Assembly: GCA_023667395.1 (NCBI GenBank)
Contig: JAMPAC010000003.1
Span: 81,119 to 145,118 of the forward strand
Length of the DNA: 64,000 bases
DNA from: Blautia sp.
Lineage (GTDB): Bacteria; Bacillota; Clostridia; Lachnospirales; Lachnospiraceae
Direction: 5' to 3'
This document shows, piece by piece, positions 27,595 through 36,572 of the stretch (position 1 is the first letter of the stretch; the number at the start of each line of letters is the position of its first letter). Made by a program: the position numbers and the translations under genes. The notes under the pieces were generated by a model. It was not told the DNA's origin. It did no database searches and worked only from the letters and a program-made list of their open reading frames with translations.

Positions 27595-27722
27595 AACAGT
27601 CTCGGAGCGGAAACGCCCGAAAGGAAATTGCAGCTGCGGATTGAGCAGATGAAATTTTCTTTCAGAGCAGGGGCGTTGGAGCGCAGAGACCGGAACAAGC
27701 TACCATATATGGTAGCTGGAAT
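27594..27722 (+). repeat. Structured intergenic element, copy A (upstream of infB)
   Basis: It runs from AAACAGTCTCGG (27594) to CTGGAAT (27722). Outer pairing is GTCTC (27599-27603) with GAGAC (27686-27690). Inner pairing is AACGCCC (27612-27618) with GGGCGTT (27671-27677). A separate 20-bp perfect palindrome lies at 27698-27717, between GGAAC and TGGAAT. The element fills the ylxQ-infB gap and ends just before the infB ribosome site. Related copies are at 32579, 32728, 51860 and (minus) 51396-51293. Confidence 0.8.
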
Positions 27723-27734
27723 GGAGGACAGGGA

Positions 27735-30700
27735 ATGGCGAAAATAAAGGTGCATGAACTCGCTAAGGAATTGGATAAGCAAAGTAAGGACATTATAAGT
27801 TTTTTGCAAAAGAAAGGCATTGAGGCAAAGGTTGCCCAGAGTTCCATAGAGGAGGAAGCAGCGGAGATGGTGCGCAGGGAGTTTAGCGGCAGTGGAGCAG
27901 GGAAAGCCGAGGTGAAAGCGGCAAAAGCGGAGGCAGGGACAGGGAAAGCCGAAGCGAAAGCGGAGGCAGAGACAGGGAAAGCCGAAGCGAAAACAGCGAA
28001 AGCGGAGGCAGGGACAGGGAAAGCCGAAGTGAAAGCGGCAAAAGCGGAGGCAGAGACAGGGAAAGCCGAAGTGAAAGCGGCAAAAGCGGAGGCAGGGACA
28101 GGGAAAGCTGAAGTGAAAGCGGCAAAAGCGGAGCCTGAGACAGGAAAAGCCGAGGGAAAAGCGGCAAAAGTGGAGCCTGAGACGGGAAAAGCAGGGATGG
28201 CGGCAAAAGCGGAGCCCAAAACAGCAGACACAGGGGCGAAAGCGGAAAAGCCGGAGTCCAGGTCGGCAAATGCCGAAGCCAAAACTCAGAAAACGGCAGG
28301 CGCGCAGGCGGAAAAGCCGGGGGCAGCCAGAAAGAATAAACCGGACAACAGAACAAATGAGGATGCGCAGAAGAAGAAAAAGTCCAAGATCATCTTTGTC
28401 AGTAATCCCCAGAATTCCAAAATGTCCGGACAGGGAAGATCCCAGGGCGGGCAGAACAGGCAGAATAACGGGTATAATGATCGTGGCAGGGCGCAGGGTC
28501 CCGTGCGTCCGATCAAGCCGCTGACTCCGCCGTCCCCTACACCCAGCGTGCAGATGGTACCCTCCAGACCCGCCCAGCCCAGCAGGCAGAATAACCAGCA
28601 CCAGGGCACTGCCAATGAGGCGGAAAAGCAGCAGAACAGGCAGGATAGACCTGTCAGACAGGACAGATCTGACAGACAGGACAGACCTGAAAGGCAGGAG
28701 CGGACGGACAGATCTGACAGACAGGACAGACCTGCAAGAGACAACCGTGGTTCACAGGAGGGGCGTCGTGACGGCAGACCCCAGGGTGGAAACAGCCAGG
28801 GCGGCAGACCGGAACGCGGACAGTATCAGGGTAGAGGAGGCGCAGGCTCAAATGGCAGACCTCAGGGAGACAGGCAGAACGGATTTCAGAGAAATGGCAG
28901 GCCGGGTTCTGAAAGCGGTTCGGGCGATCGCCGCGGTCCGGGCGCTGGCGCAGGGGGCGGCCGCAATTTTAACGGCAGTCCAAGAGATAACAGAGGCAGC
29001 GGCGGACAGGGAGCCGGTTCCAGAGATTCAAGGGGCGGCAAGGGCTTTGCGGGAGAAGCTCCGGCGAAAGAAATGGAAAAGAGGCGTGACGACGACAAGC
29101 GCCGCGCAAATAATCAGGAGAGGGATAAACGATCCAGGAAAGACCACATTTATGAAGAGGATGAAGCGGTAAGAAGTAAGCCCGGCCGGTTCATCAAACC
29201 TGAAAAGAAGAAAGAAGAGAAAGCGGAGGAAGTGATCAAGGTGATCACTCTGCCTGAGATGATCACGATCAAGGATCTGGCTGACAAGATGAAATTGCAA
29301 CCTTCCGCCATTGTGAAGAAACTGTTTCTGGAGGGTAAGATCGTAACTGTCAACCAGGAGATCTCCTACGAGGACGCGGAGAATATCGCTATGGAGTACG
29401 ATATCCTCTGTGAGAAAGAAGTCAAGGTAGATATTATCGAGGAACTGTTAAAGGAAGAAGAGGACGCGGAGGAGTCCATGGTGGAGAGACCGCCCGTTAT
29501 CTGCGTTATGGGACATGTTGACCATGGTAAAACTTCCCTGCTCGACTCCATCCGTAAGACCAATGTGACCGATAAGGAGGCAGGCGGTATTACGCAGCAT
29601 ATTGGTGCGTATACTGTCAATGTAAAAGGCAGGAAGATCACTTTCCTGGATACACCCGGGCACGAGGCATTTACCGCCATGCGTATGCGCGGCGCCAATT
29701 CCACGGATATCGCGATCCTTGTGGTAGCGGCGGACGATGGCGTTATGCCCCAGACGATTGAGGCGATCAACCATGCCAAGGCGGCAGGCATCGAGATCAT
29801 TGTGGCAGTGAATAAGATCGACAAGCCCTCCGCGAATATCGACCGCGTAAAACAGGAACTGACGGAGTATGAACTGATACCCGTTGACTGGGGCGGGACC
29901 ACGGAGTTTGTGCCCGTATCCGCGAAGTCAGGGGAGGGTATTGAGAATCTGCTGGAAACCATTTTGCTGACTGCGGATATCCTGGAACTGAAAGCGAATC
30001 CTGACAGGCGCGCCAGAGGTCTGGTGATCGAGGCGGAACTGGATAAGGGACGCGGCCCTGTGGCTACCGTCCTGGTGCAGAAAGGTACGCTCCATGTGGG
30101 CGACTTTATTTCCGCGGGATCATGCCATGGCAAGGTACGCGCCATGATCGATGACAAGGGCAGGAGGGTGAAAGAGGCAACCCCTTCCACTCCCGTGGAG
30201 ATACTGGGTCTTTCCGATGTGCCCAGCGCCGGCGAGGTATTCCTTGCCCACGACAATGACAAGACAGCGAAAAATTACGCCGAGACCTATCTGGCGCAGA
30301 ATAAAGAGAAGATGCTTGAAGATACTAAGACCAAGATGTCCCTGGACGATCTGTTCTCCCAGATTCAGGAAGGTAATCTAAAGGAACTGTGCCTGATCGT
30401 AAAGGCGGACGTACAGGGAAGTGTGGAGGCTGTAAAGCAGTCGCTGCTGAAGCTGACCAACGAGGAAGTGGTAGTGAAATGTATCCACGGCGGCGTGGGC
30501 GCCATCAACGAGTCCGATGTGGTGCTGGCCAGCGCTTCCAATGCGATTATCATTGGTTTCAATGTGCGTCTTGACGCTACCGCGAAAGCGACCGCCGAGC
30601 GGGAGGGCGTGGATATCAGGATGTATAAGGTCATCTATCAGGCTATCGAGGATATTGAGGCAGCCATGAAAGGTATGCTGGATCCCGTCTTTGAGGAAAA

Positions 30701-30986
30701 AGTGATCGGCCATGCCGAGGTGCGCCAGATATTCAAGGCGTCCGCAATCGGTAACATTGCCGGTTCCTATGTGCTGGACGGCACATTCCAGAGAGGCTGC
30801 AAGATCCGCATTACCCGTGAGGGAGAACAGATTTACGAGGGCGCTCTTGCTTCCCTGAAGCGTTTCAAGGATGATGTGAAAGAAGTGAGAGCGGGCTTTG
30901 AATGCGGTCTTGTGTTTGAAGGATTTGACCAGATGCAGGAACTGGATATCGTGGAAGCCTATATCATGGTGGAGGTACCACGCTGA
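27735..30986 (+). CDS. infB: Translation initiation factor IF-2 with expanded N-terminal region
   Basis: A 1083-residue IF-2. After the N-terminal IF2N helix-turn ([28 protein letters not shown]), residues about 53-157 are eight degenerate 14-residue repeats of the type [14 protein letters not shown]. Residues about 300-445 are rich in Arg, Asp and Gly. The core has a second IF2N ([22 protein letters not shown], near 510), the GTPase motifs GHVDHGKT near 593, DTPGHEAF and NKID, and the fMet-tRNA-binding C-terminal domains. It positions initiator tRNA on the 30S subunit. ATG 27735 has GGAGG. Confidence 0.98.
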   Translation: MAKIKVHELAKELDKQSKDIISFLQKKGIEAKVAQSSIEEEAAEMVRREFSGSGAGKAEVKAAKAEAGTGKAEAKAEAETGKAEAKTAKAEAGTGKAEVKAAKAEAETGKAEVKAAKAEAGTGKAEVKAAKAEPETGKAEGKAAKVEPETGKAGMAAKAEPKTADTGAKAEKPESRSANAEAKTQKTAGAQAEKPGAARKNKPDNRTNEDAQKKKKSKIIFVSNPQNSKMSGQGRSQGGQNRQNNGYNDRGRAQGPVRPIKPLTPPSPTPSVQMVPSRPAQPSRQNNQHQGTANEAEKQQNRQDRPVRQDRSDRQDRPERQERTDRSDRQDRPARDNRGSQEGRRDGRPQGGNSQGGRPERGQYQGRGGAGSNGRPQGDRQNGFQRNGRPGSESGSGDRRGPGAGAGGGRNFNGSPRDNRGSGGQGAGSRDSRGGKGFAGEAPAKEMEKRRDDDKRRANNQERDKRSRKDHIYEEDEAVRSKPGRFIKPEKKKEEKAEEVIKVITLPEMITIKDLADKMKLQPSAIVKKLFLEGKIVTVNQEISYEDAENIAMEYDILCEKEVKVDIIEELLKEEEDAEESMVERPPVICVMGHVDHGKTSLLDSIRKTNVTDKEAGGITQHIGAYTVNVKGRKITFLDTPGHEAFTAMRMRGANSTDIAILVVAADDGVMPQTIEAINHAKAAGIEIIVAVNKIDKPSANIDRVKQELTEYELIPVDWGGTTEFVPVSAKSGEGIENLLETILLTADILELKANPDRRARGLVIEAELDKGRGPVATVLVQKGTLHVGDFISAGSCHGKVRAMIDDKGRRVKEATPSTPVEILGLSDVPSAGEVFLAHDNDKTAKNYAETYLAQNKEKMLEDTKTKMSLDDLFSQIQEGNLKELCLIVKADVQGSVEAVKQSLLKLTNEEVVVKCIHGGVGAINESDVVLASASNAIIIGFNVRLDATAKATAEREGVDIRMYKVIYQAIEDIEAAMKGMLDPVFEEKVIGHAEVRQIFKASAIGNIAGSYVLDGTFQRGCKIRITREGEQIYEGALASLKRFKDDVKEVRAGFECGLVFEGFDQMQELDIVEAYIMVEVPR
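27893..28206 (+). repeat. In-frame 42-bp degenerate repeats in infB
   Basis: About eight units of 33-42 bp encode [14 protein letters not shown]-like peptides rich in Lys, Ala and Glu. Neighbouring units are nearly identical at DNA level, which suggests recent expansion by slippage or unequal recombination. Confidence 0.9.
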
Positions 30987-31067
30987 AAAGATTTTCTAAA
31001 GCACGAGAATACCGTGCTTAAGAAAATCTAAGTTTCAGCGGAAAGAATCGCCGGGGGCGATTCTTTC
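30983..31067 (+). promoter_or_regulatory. Two large hairpins between infB and rbfA
   Basis: The first hairpin (30983-31038) starts inside the infB stop codon and pairs CTGAAA, AGATTTTCT and AAGCACG with matching 3' segments. The second (31041-31052 with 31056-31067) is a 12-bp perfect stem, GAAAGAATCGCC type, with a 3-base loop. Neither has a T tract, so processing, attenuation or mRNA-stability roles are more likely than simple termination. Confidence 0.6.
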
Positions 31068-31175
31068 GATGGCGGTAGTCTGCGAATGGCGGCGGTCTGC
31101 AAATGGCAGCGATGTCTGGATGGTATTCGCCCGTGGATGACGGTAATTACGATCCGGTTTGAAATGTGAGGTAAT

Positions 31176-31601
31176 ATGAGGAAGAATAGTGTGAAAAATA
31201 CCCGTATCAACGGGGAAGTGCAGCGTGTGCTGGCGGAGATCATCCGGGGGGAGATCAAGGATCCCCGGATCAGTCCCTGGACAAGTGTGGTATCCGTGGA
31301 GGTGGCTCCTGACCTGAAGAGCTGCAAGGCATGGATCAGCGTGCTGGGCGGAGAGGATGTCAGGGAAGCCACGCTGCAGGGACTGAAGAGCGCGGAAGGT
31401 TTTATCAGGAGACAGTTGGCGAAGACCATCAATCTGCGCAATACTCCGGAAATAACGTTTGTTATGGATCAGTCCATTGAATATGGCGTAAACATGTCAC
31501 GCAGAATAGACGAAGTGATCGCCAGGGACAATGAAAACATCAGGGATAATGACAGCATGGATGGCGCTGAAAGCGCCGATGTCTGCGATGATAAAGAATG
31601 A
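31176..31601 (+). CDS. rbfA: Ribosome-binding factor A
   Basis: The 141-residue protein has the RbfA KH-like fold: NTRINGEVQRVLAEIIRGEIKDPRISPWTSVVSVEVAPDLKSCKAWISVLGG, then LAKTINLRNTPEITFVMDQSIEYGVNMSRRIDEV. It binds the 30S subunit and helps 16S 5'-end maturation and cold adaptation. A GAGGT site precedes ATG 31176. Its C-terminal end overlaps the upstream edge of the next gene. Confidence 0.96.
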   Translation: MRKNSVKNTRINGEVQRVLAEIIRGEIKDPRISPWTSVVSVEVAPDLKSCKAWISVLGGEDVREATLQGLKSAEGFIRRQLAKTINLRNTPEITFVMDQSIEYGVNMSRRIDEVIARDNENIRDNDSMDGAESADVCDDKE

Positions 31602-31609
31602 GGTTTTAT

Positions 31610-32566
31610 ATGGAATGGAACTTGTTAGACGAATGTAAGGATGCGAAAAGGATCGGTATCAGCGGGCATATCCGCCCCGACGGAGACTGTGTGGGCGCGT
31701 GCCTGTCCATGTGCATGTATCTGCAAAAGTGCATGCCCCAGGCTCAGGTAAAGGTTTTTCTGGAGAAACCCGCCGATATTTTCCGGGAATTAAAAGGTTT
31801 CGACGAGATCGACAGCACATTCGGGGAGGAGGAGCCTTTCGACATATTCTTTGTGTTGGACTGCGGCGAGGACCGGCTGGGCGATGCCCTGAAATATTTC
31901 CAGGCGGCGAAGAAGAGGATCAATATCGATCACCATGTTACCAACAGGGGCTGCGGCGATCTCAATCACATCGTGCCGGAGATGGGGTCTGTCTGTGAGG
32001 TCCTTTATGACCTGATGGACGGGGAAATGCTGGACAAAGATCTGGCGATGGCACTGTATACCGGAATCATCCACGATACGGGGATATTCCAGTATTCCAA
32101 TACCACACCCGCCACCATGGAGAAAGGAGCCCGACTGATCGGGTACGGCTTTGATTTTCCCAGGCTGATTCAGGAGACCTTTTACCAGAAGACATATATT
32201 CAGTCCAACATTATGGGCAGGGCGCTGCTTGAGAGCATCCGGTTCATGGACGGCAGGTGCATTGTCAGCTGCATAGACCGGAAAGCCATGCAGTTTTATG
32301 ACGCGGAACCGAAAGACCTGGACGGCATTGTGAACCAGCTGCGCAATATAGAGGGAATTGACTGCGCCATTTTCATGTATCAGACAGATGTGCTGGAGTA
32401 TAAGGTCAGCATGCGTACCAGCGAGAAAGTCAACGCGGCGGAGGTGGCGGCCTTTTTTGGCGGCGGCGGCCATGCCCGGGCGGCTGGCTGCACCATGAGG
32501 GGCACTTTCCATGACTGTGTGAACAATCTTTCGCTACATATAGAGAAGCAGTTGGATAACGCCTGA
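31610..32566 (+). CDS. nrnA: DHH/DHHA1 family phosphoesterase (NrnA-like nanoRNase/pAp phosphatase)
   Basis: A roughly 318-residue protein with DHH motifs: ISGHIRPDGDCVGACLSM, FVLDCGEDRLGDAL, the signature NIDHHVTN, and TGIIHDTGIFQYSNT. A DHHA1 domain follows, ending in FFGGGGHARAAGCTM. It should degrade short RNA oligomers or dephosphorylate pAp with Mn2+. ATG 31610 has GAGG 6 bases upstream. The in-frame ATG 31598 overlaps the rbfA stop and lacks a site. The gene commonly follows rbfA in Firmicutes. Confidence 0.93.
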   Translation: MEWNLLDECKDAKRIGISGHIRPDGDCVGACLSMCMYLQKCMPQAQVKVFLEKPADIFRELKGFDEIDSTFGEEEPFDIFFVLDCGEDRLGDALKYFQAAKKRINIDHHVTNRGCGDLNHIVPEMGSVCEVLYDLMDGEMLDKDLAMALYTGIIHDTGIFQYSNTTPATMEKGARLIGYGFDFPRLIQETFYQKTYIQSNIMGRALLESIRFMDGRCIVSCIDRKAMQFYDAEPKDLDGIVNQLRNIEGIDCAIFMYQTDVLEYKVSMRTSEKVNAAEVAAFFGGGGHARAAGCTMRGTFHDCVNNLSLHIEKQLDNA

Positions 32567-32578
32567 TGTGGAACTAAA

Positions 32579-32722
32579 AAACAGTCTCGGAACGGGAAAC
32601 GCAATGTGCCTGTGGCACATGAAAAGATTTTCAACTGCGTTTTGTGCAGATGAAATTTCTTTCAGAGCAGGGGCGTTGGAATGAAGAGACCGGAACAAAT
32701 TCCTGCAAGCAGGAACTGGAAT
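32579..32722 (+). repeat. Structured intergenic element, copy B (first of two before truB)
   Basis: AAACAGTCTCGG (32579) to CTGGAAT (32722). Outer pairing GTCTC (32584-32588) with GAGAC (32686-32690); inner AACGC (32598-32602) with GCGTT (32673-32677). This copy has an extra perfect hairpin ATGTGCC-TGT-GGCACAT at 32604-32620 and a distal hairpin TTCCTGC/GCAGGAA at 32700-32715. It begins 12 bp after the nrnA stop. Confidence 0.8.
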
Positions 32723-32727
32723 CAAAA

Positions 32728-32834
32728 AAACAGTCTCGGAACGGAAACGCCCGAAAAGATTTTCAGCTGCGTTTTGTGCAGATGAAAATTTTTTCAGAGC
32801 AGGGGGCGTTGGAGTGGAGAGACGGAACTGGAAT
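32728..32834 (+). repeat. Structured intergenic element, copy C (second before truB)
   Basis: AAACAGTCTCGG (32728) to GGAACTGGAAT (32834), ending 4 bp before the truB ATG. Outer pairing GTCTC (32733-32737) with GAGAC (32819-32823); inner AACGCCC (32746-32752) with GGGCGTT (32804-32810). It is a tandem partner of copy B, offset by 149 bp. It lacks the distal hairpin, so GGAAC joins directly to TGGAAT. Confidence 0.8.
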
Positions 32835-32838
32835 AAGT

Positions 32839-33741
32839 ATGAATGGAATTATGATAATCGATAAAGAGCCGGATTTCACTTCCGCTGATGTGGTGGCTAA
32901 AATGCGCGGCATCTGCGGACAGAAGAAAGTGGGTCATACGGGAACCCTGGATCCGGCGGCCACGGGGGTACTGCCCATATGCCTGGGCAGCGGTACGAAA
33001 CTTTGCGATCTGCTCACTGATAAGGATAAGGAGTATGTAACGGAACTGCTCCTGGGAGTGGAGACGGACACACAGGATACCACCGGTAAGGTGCTGGCGG
33101 AACGTCCTGTGGAGATATCGGAGGAGGAGGTCAGGGCGGCCTGCATGTCCTTTGTGGGAGAGTATAGCCAGGTTCCGCCCATGTATTCCGCCCTGAAAGT
33201 AAACGGCAGGCGTCTGTACGAACTGGCCAGGGAGGGTAAAGAAGTGGAACGCAGGGCGCGTCCCGTAGCAATACATGAACTGGAAATCCTGGAGTGCAGG
33301 ATACCTGTGATAAAAATGCGGGTAGTATGTTCCAAAGGAACCTACATCCGCACTCTCTGCGCGGATATTGGGGAAAAACTGGGCTGCGGGGGAACCATGC
33401 GGAGCCTGCGCCGCACCAGGGTGGGGATGTTCGGCCTGGAGCAGGCCGTCACACTGGGGCGGCTTCAGGAATTAAAGGATACCGGAAGGCTTTCGGAAGC
33501 GTTGATTCCCGTGGAAAGCTGTTTTCAGGACTGCCCTGTCCTGCAGGTCAGGGAGGAAGCCCTGAGGCTTTTGGAGAACGGGAATGCCATTTACCCTGAC
33601 CAGACCTGTGAAAAGCAGGTTTACAGCCCCCGACAATGGGTGCGGTTTCACCGTCCTGACGGAAGCTTTGCGGGAATTTACGCTTTTGAAGAAGCGGAAA
33701 AACGATATAAGCCGGTGAAAATGTTTTTGGAGAAAGAGTGA
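32839..33741 (+). CDS. truB: tRNA pseudouridine(55) synthase TruB
   Basis: A 300-residue TruB. It starts MNGIMIIDKEPDFTSADVVAKMRGICGQKKVGHTGTLDPAATGVLPICLG, with the catalytic Asp in HTGTLDP. YSALKVNGRRLYELAREG and the RNA-contact motif VVCSKGTYIRTLCADIGEKLGC follow. It makes pseudouridine 55 in the T-arm of tRNAs. The frame is open upstream through the repeat element, but MNGIMIID is the family N-terminus. The only ribosome-site candidate is the weak GGAA at the end of copy C, so the element may affect translation. Confidence 0.96.
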   Translation: MNGIMIIDKEPDFTSADVVAKMRGICGQKKVGHTGTLDPAATGVLPICLGSGTKLCDLLTDKDKEYVTELLLGVETDTQDTTGKVLAERPVEISEEEVRAACMSFVGEYSQVPPMYSALKVNGRRLYELAREGKEVERRARPVAIHELEILECRIPVIKMRVVCSKGTYIRTLCADIGEKLGCGGTMRSLRRTRVGMFGLEQAVTLGRLQELKDTGRLSEALIPVESCFQDCPVLQVREEALRLLENGNAIYPDQTCEKQVYSPRQWVRFHRPDGSFAGIYAFEEAEKRYKPVKMFLEKE

Positions 33742-33748
33742 ACAGCGA

Positions 33749-34666
33749 GTGGAGATCATAACGAATACGACTGATTTTTATCTGGACAGGGAAACCGCTG
33801 TGGCAATCGGAAAATTTGACGGGGTACACATCGGTCACAGGAGACTGCTGGAAGAGATCCGGGAGAAAAAGAAAGAAGGGCTTTGTTCCTGTGTCTTTAC
33901 CTTTGACCCGGCGCCGGCAGTCCTTTTTGGGCAGTCAGACGGAAAGGAACTTACCACAAAAGAAGAAAAACATATGTTATTTGAACGCGCGGGAGTGGAT
34001 ATCCTGATTGAGTTTCCCATGAACCCTGAAACTGCGGCAACGCCGCCGGAGGTCTTTGCTGCGGAGATCCTGGGAGAGCGGATGCAGACACGTTTCCTGG
34101 CTGCGGGCAGCGACCTGTCTTTCGGGGCGGGAGGTGCCGGTGATGCGGAACTTCTGCGGAAAATGGGGCCTGAACTGGGATTTCAGGTAAGAACCATAGC
34201 CAAGGTCTGTCTGGATGGCAGAGAGGTCAGTTCTACCTATGTCCGGGACTGCGTGGAGAAAGGGGATATGCAGCTGGCGGAGAGGCTGCTGGGGATGCCC
34301 TATCCGGTGCTGGGGACGGTGGTGAAAGGGAATCAGCTTGGCAGGAATCTGGGTTTTCCCACTGTCAACCTGCTTCCGGAGGAGAGCAAGCTGCTTCCCC
34401 CTAACGGCGTTTACTTTTCACAGGTGCGGCACAGGGGCAGACTGTACCGCGCCATCAGCAATGTGGGATATAAACCTACGGTCACTGAGGAACGCGTCAT
34501 GGGGATGGAATCTTATCTGTATGACTTTTCCGGAGACATGTATGGTGAACAGATCGAGGTGTATCTGCTGGAATTCCGCAGGCCGGAGCAGTGTTTTGAG
34601 AGCGTGGACGCCCTGCGCGGGCAGCTTGCGGAAGATATAAAAGCGGGTGCGTCATATAAAAAATAA
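33749..34666 (+). CDS. ribF: Bifunctional riboflavin kinase/FAD synthetase RibF
   Basis: The 305-residue protein has an N-terminal FMN adenylyltransferase domain (AVAIGKFDGVHIGHRRLLEEI, FTFDPAPAVLFG, STYVRDCVEKGDMQLAERLLG) and a C-terminal riboflavin kinase domain (GTVVKGNQLGRNLGFPTVNLLPEESKLLPPNGVYF, SNVGYKPTV). It converts riboflavin to FMN and FAD. The start is GTG 33749, 7 bp after the truB stop, so it is translated from the same transcript. The truB-ribF pair is standard in Firmicutes. Confidence 0.96.
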   Translation: MEIITNTTDFYLDRETAVAIGKFDGVHIGHRRLLEEIREKKKEGLCSCVFTFDPAPAVLFGQSDGKELTTKEEKHMLFERAGVDILIEFPMNPETAATPPEVFAAEILGERMQTRFLAAGSDLSFGAGGAGDAELLRKMGPELGFQVRTIAKVCLDGREVSSTYVRDCVEKGDMQLAERLLGMPYPVLGTVVKGNQLGRNLGFPTVNLLPEESKLLPPNGVYFSQVRHRGRLYRAISNVGYKPTVTEERVMGMESYLYDFSGDMYGEQIEVYLLEFRRPEQCFESVDALRGQLAEDIKAGASYKK

Positions 34667-34803
34667 AAGTTTTTATTGTAACTTTCTGTCTTTTCACGTA
34701 GAATGGTTATATCTGCTCTAAATCGGCATTGAGGTGGAACCCATTGCAGATTGATGTAATTTGAAACGAAACCTGTTTGTGTGATTATGAAGGGAAACGT
34801 AAA

Positions 34804-36456
34804 ATGAATGCAAGTATCTTATTGTCAATGGCAGGAGGTCTGGGGCTGTTTCTGTTCGGAATGCGGGTGATGAGCGAGGCCATCGAGAAAGTTGCCGGCG
34901 CGAAGCTTCGCCGTATCCTGGAGATTTTTACCACCAACCGGTTTTCCGGTATGCTGGTGGGAATCGTGTTCACGGGCATCATCCAGTCTTCATCGGCCTG
35001 TACCGCCATGGTGGTCAGTTTTGTGAACGCCGGTCTGATGAACCTGTATCAGGCGGCGGGCGTGATCTTTGGCGCCAATATTGGTACGACCATCACATCA
35101 CAGCTGGTTTCCATCAACCTGTCGGCATACGCGCCAGTGATCCTGCTGGTGGGCGTGCTTGTGGTCATGTTCTGTTCCAAAGAAAAGGTGAAAAAATTTG
35201 CGGAGATCATCATCGGCTTCGGCATCCTGTTTTTGGGACTGAGCACCATGTCCAGTTCCATGGCCAGCATGCGCGACGTGCCGGAGGTGGTGAACCTGCT
35301 CAGTTCCCTGAAAAATCCGTTCATGGCCACGCTGATGGGACTGGTGCTGACCTCCGTGATCCAGAGTTCCTCCGTGACGGTCAGCATCGTGCTGCTTCTG
35401 GCAAATCAGGATCTGCTTTCCGTGCATATTACTTTATATATCATCCTGGGATGTAATATCGGAGCCTGCACTACTGCGCTGCTGGCTTCCCTGGCAGGCA
35501 AGAAGGACGCCAAGAGGGCGGCGTTGATTCATTTCTGGTTCAACGTCATCGGTACGGTGGTGCTGTATGTGGTACTGTTTGCGGCGGAAGAACCCGTGAC
35601 CAGGATGATCTGGGCCATTTCCTCGGATAAGGGGCGTTTTGTGGCAAATGCCCATACGATGATCAAGGTCTTCCAGGTGATCGTGCTGTTCCCTTTCTCA
35701 AGGTGGATCGTGAAGCTTTCCGTGATGTGTGTGCCCGGGGAGGACAAAAAGGTGGGTTACAGAGAGAGTTATCAGTTGAAATATATCGGCGACAAGGTAG
35801 TGTTCAATCCTGCCACGGCGGTGTTCGAGGTGGTGAAGGAACTGGATCGCATGGCGTCCCTTGCCAGTGAGAACTTAAACCGCGCCATGAATGCCCTGAT
35901 CACGCTGGACGAGGAAGATATTGAAGAAGTGTATGAGGTGGAGAAGAACATTGATTTCCTGAATCACGCCATCACGGATTATCTGGTGAAGATCAACCAG
36001 ACCACGCTGCCCATTGAGGACTTGAAGAGCCTGGGCGCGCTGTTTCATGTTGTCAACGATATCGAACGGATCGGCGACCATGCGGAAAATGTGGCGGATG
36101 CCGCGAAGCAGCGGAAGGAACAGGGGCTGGTCTTCAGCAAGGACGCCCAGAAAGAAATGGGCGAAATGCTGGATATGGTAAACAAGGTGATCCAGTATGC
36201 CATCGATATGTTCGTCAGGAGCGACGAGAGCCATATGCAGGAAGTCATTGCGCTGGAAGATAAGATCGATGAGAAAGAAAGGGCGCTGCAGCAGCTGCAT
36301 GTACAGCGCCTGACCAGGGGCGAGTGCACTCCCGAGGCCGGCATGGTATTTTCCGATGTTGTGTCCGGTCTGGAAAGGGTGGCGGATCATGCTACCAATA
36401 TTGCGTTTGCGGTCATGAATGCGGAGAAAGATGCGGAAGCGGAGGCGGTTTCTTAA
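34804..36456 (+). CDS. Na+/phosphate cotransporter family protein with PhoU-like domain
   Basis: A 550-residue protein. The membrane half holds the duplicated family motif (GIIQSSSACTAMVV near residue 60 and SVIQSSSVTVSIV near residue 190), plus FGANIGTT and LGCNIGACTTALLASLAG. The C-terminal 200 residues are helical and PhoU-like (LGALFHVVNDIERIGDHAENVADAA, VVSGLERVADHATNIAFAV). It probably imports phosphate with Na+. ATG 34804 (MNASILLSMAGGLGLFLFGM) is the natural N-terminus; the frame is open to 34777. It is likely a single-gene unit. Confidence 0.93.
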   Translation: MNASILLSMAGGLGLFLFGMRVMSEAIEKVAGAKLRRILEIFTTNRFSGMLVGIVFTGIIQSSSACTAMVVSFVNAGLMNLYQAAGVIFGANIGTTITSQLVSINLSAYAPVILLVGVLVVMFCSKEKVKKFAEIIIGFGILFLGLSTMSSSMASMRDVPEVVNLLSSLKNPFMATLMGLVLTSVIQSSSVTVSIVLLLANQDLLSVHITLYIILGCNIGACTTALLASLAGKKDAKRAALIHFWFNVIGTVVLYVVLFAAEEPVTRMIWAISSDKGRFVANAHTMIKVFQVIVLFPFSRWIVKLSVMCVPGEDKKVGYRESYQLKYIGDKVVFNPATAVFEVVKELDRMASLASENLNRAMNALITLDEEDIEEVYEVEKNIDFLNHAITDYLVKINQTTLPIEDLKSLGALFHVVNDIERIGDHAENVADAAKQRKEQGLVFSKDAQKEMGEMLDMVNKVIQYAIDMFVRSDESHMQEVIALEDKIDEKERALQQLHVQRLTRGECTPEAGMVFSDVVSGLERVADHATNIAFAVMNAEKDAEAEAVS

Positions 36457-36474
36457 CTTTTTTGATGGAATCTG

Positions 36475-36503
36475 TTGACATATGGTGGATACAAAGGTAT
36501 AAT
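36475..36503 (+). promoter_or_regulatory. Consensus sigma-A promoter of the NlpC/P60 gene
   Basis: TTGACA (36475-36480), 17-bp spacer, TATAAT (36498-36503): a perfect match to both consensus hexamers, about 70 bp before the gene. Confidence 0.9.
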
Positions 36504-36572
36504 CTGACTTAGATGTAACAAATTTGTAACAATATTGTAATTTGGATTTCATTTTTATAGAGGATCATATAC

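Noticed and set aside
27594-27722. Interpreting the intergenic element as a T-box or known riboswitch
   Set aside because: No specifier loop, antiterminator bulge or terminator is visible, and gene contexts (infB, truB, feoA, Uma2) do not fit a known ligand class.
28615-29172. A 185-codon forward frame inside infB in another phase
   Set aside because: It lies wholly within the low-complexity Arg/Asp/Gly region of infB and mirrors its repeats.
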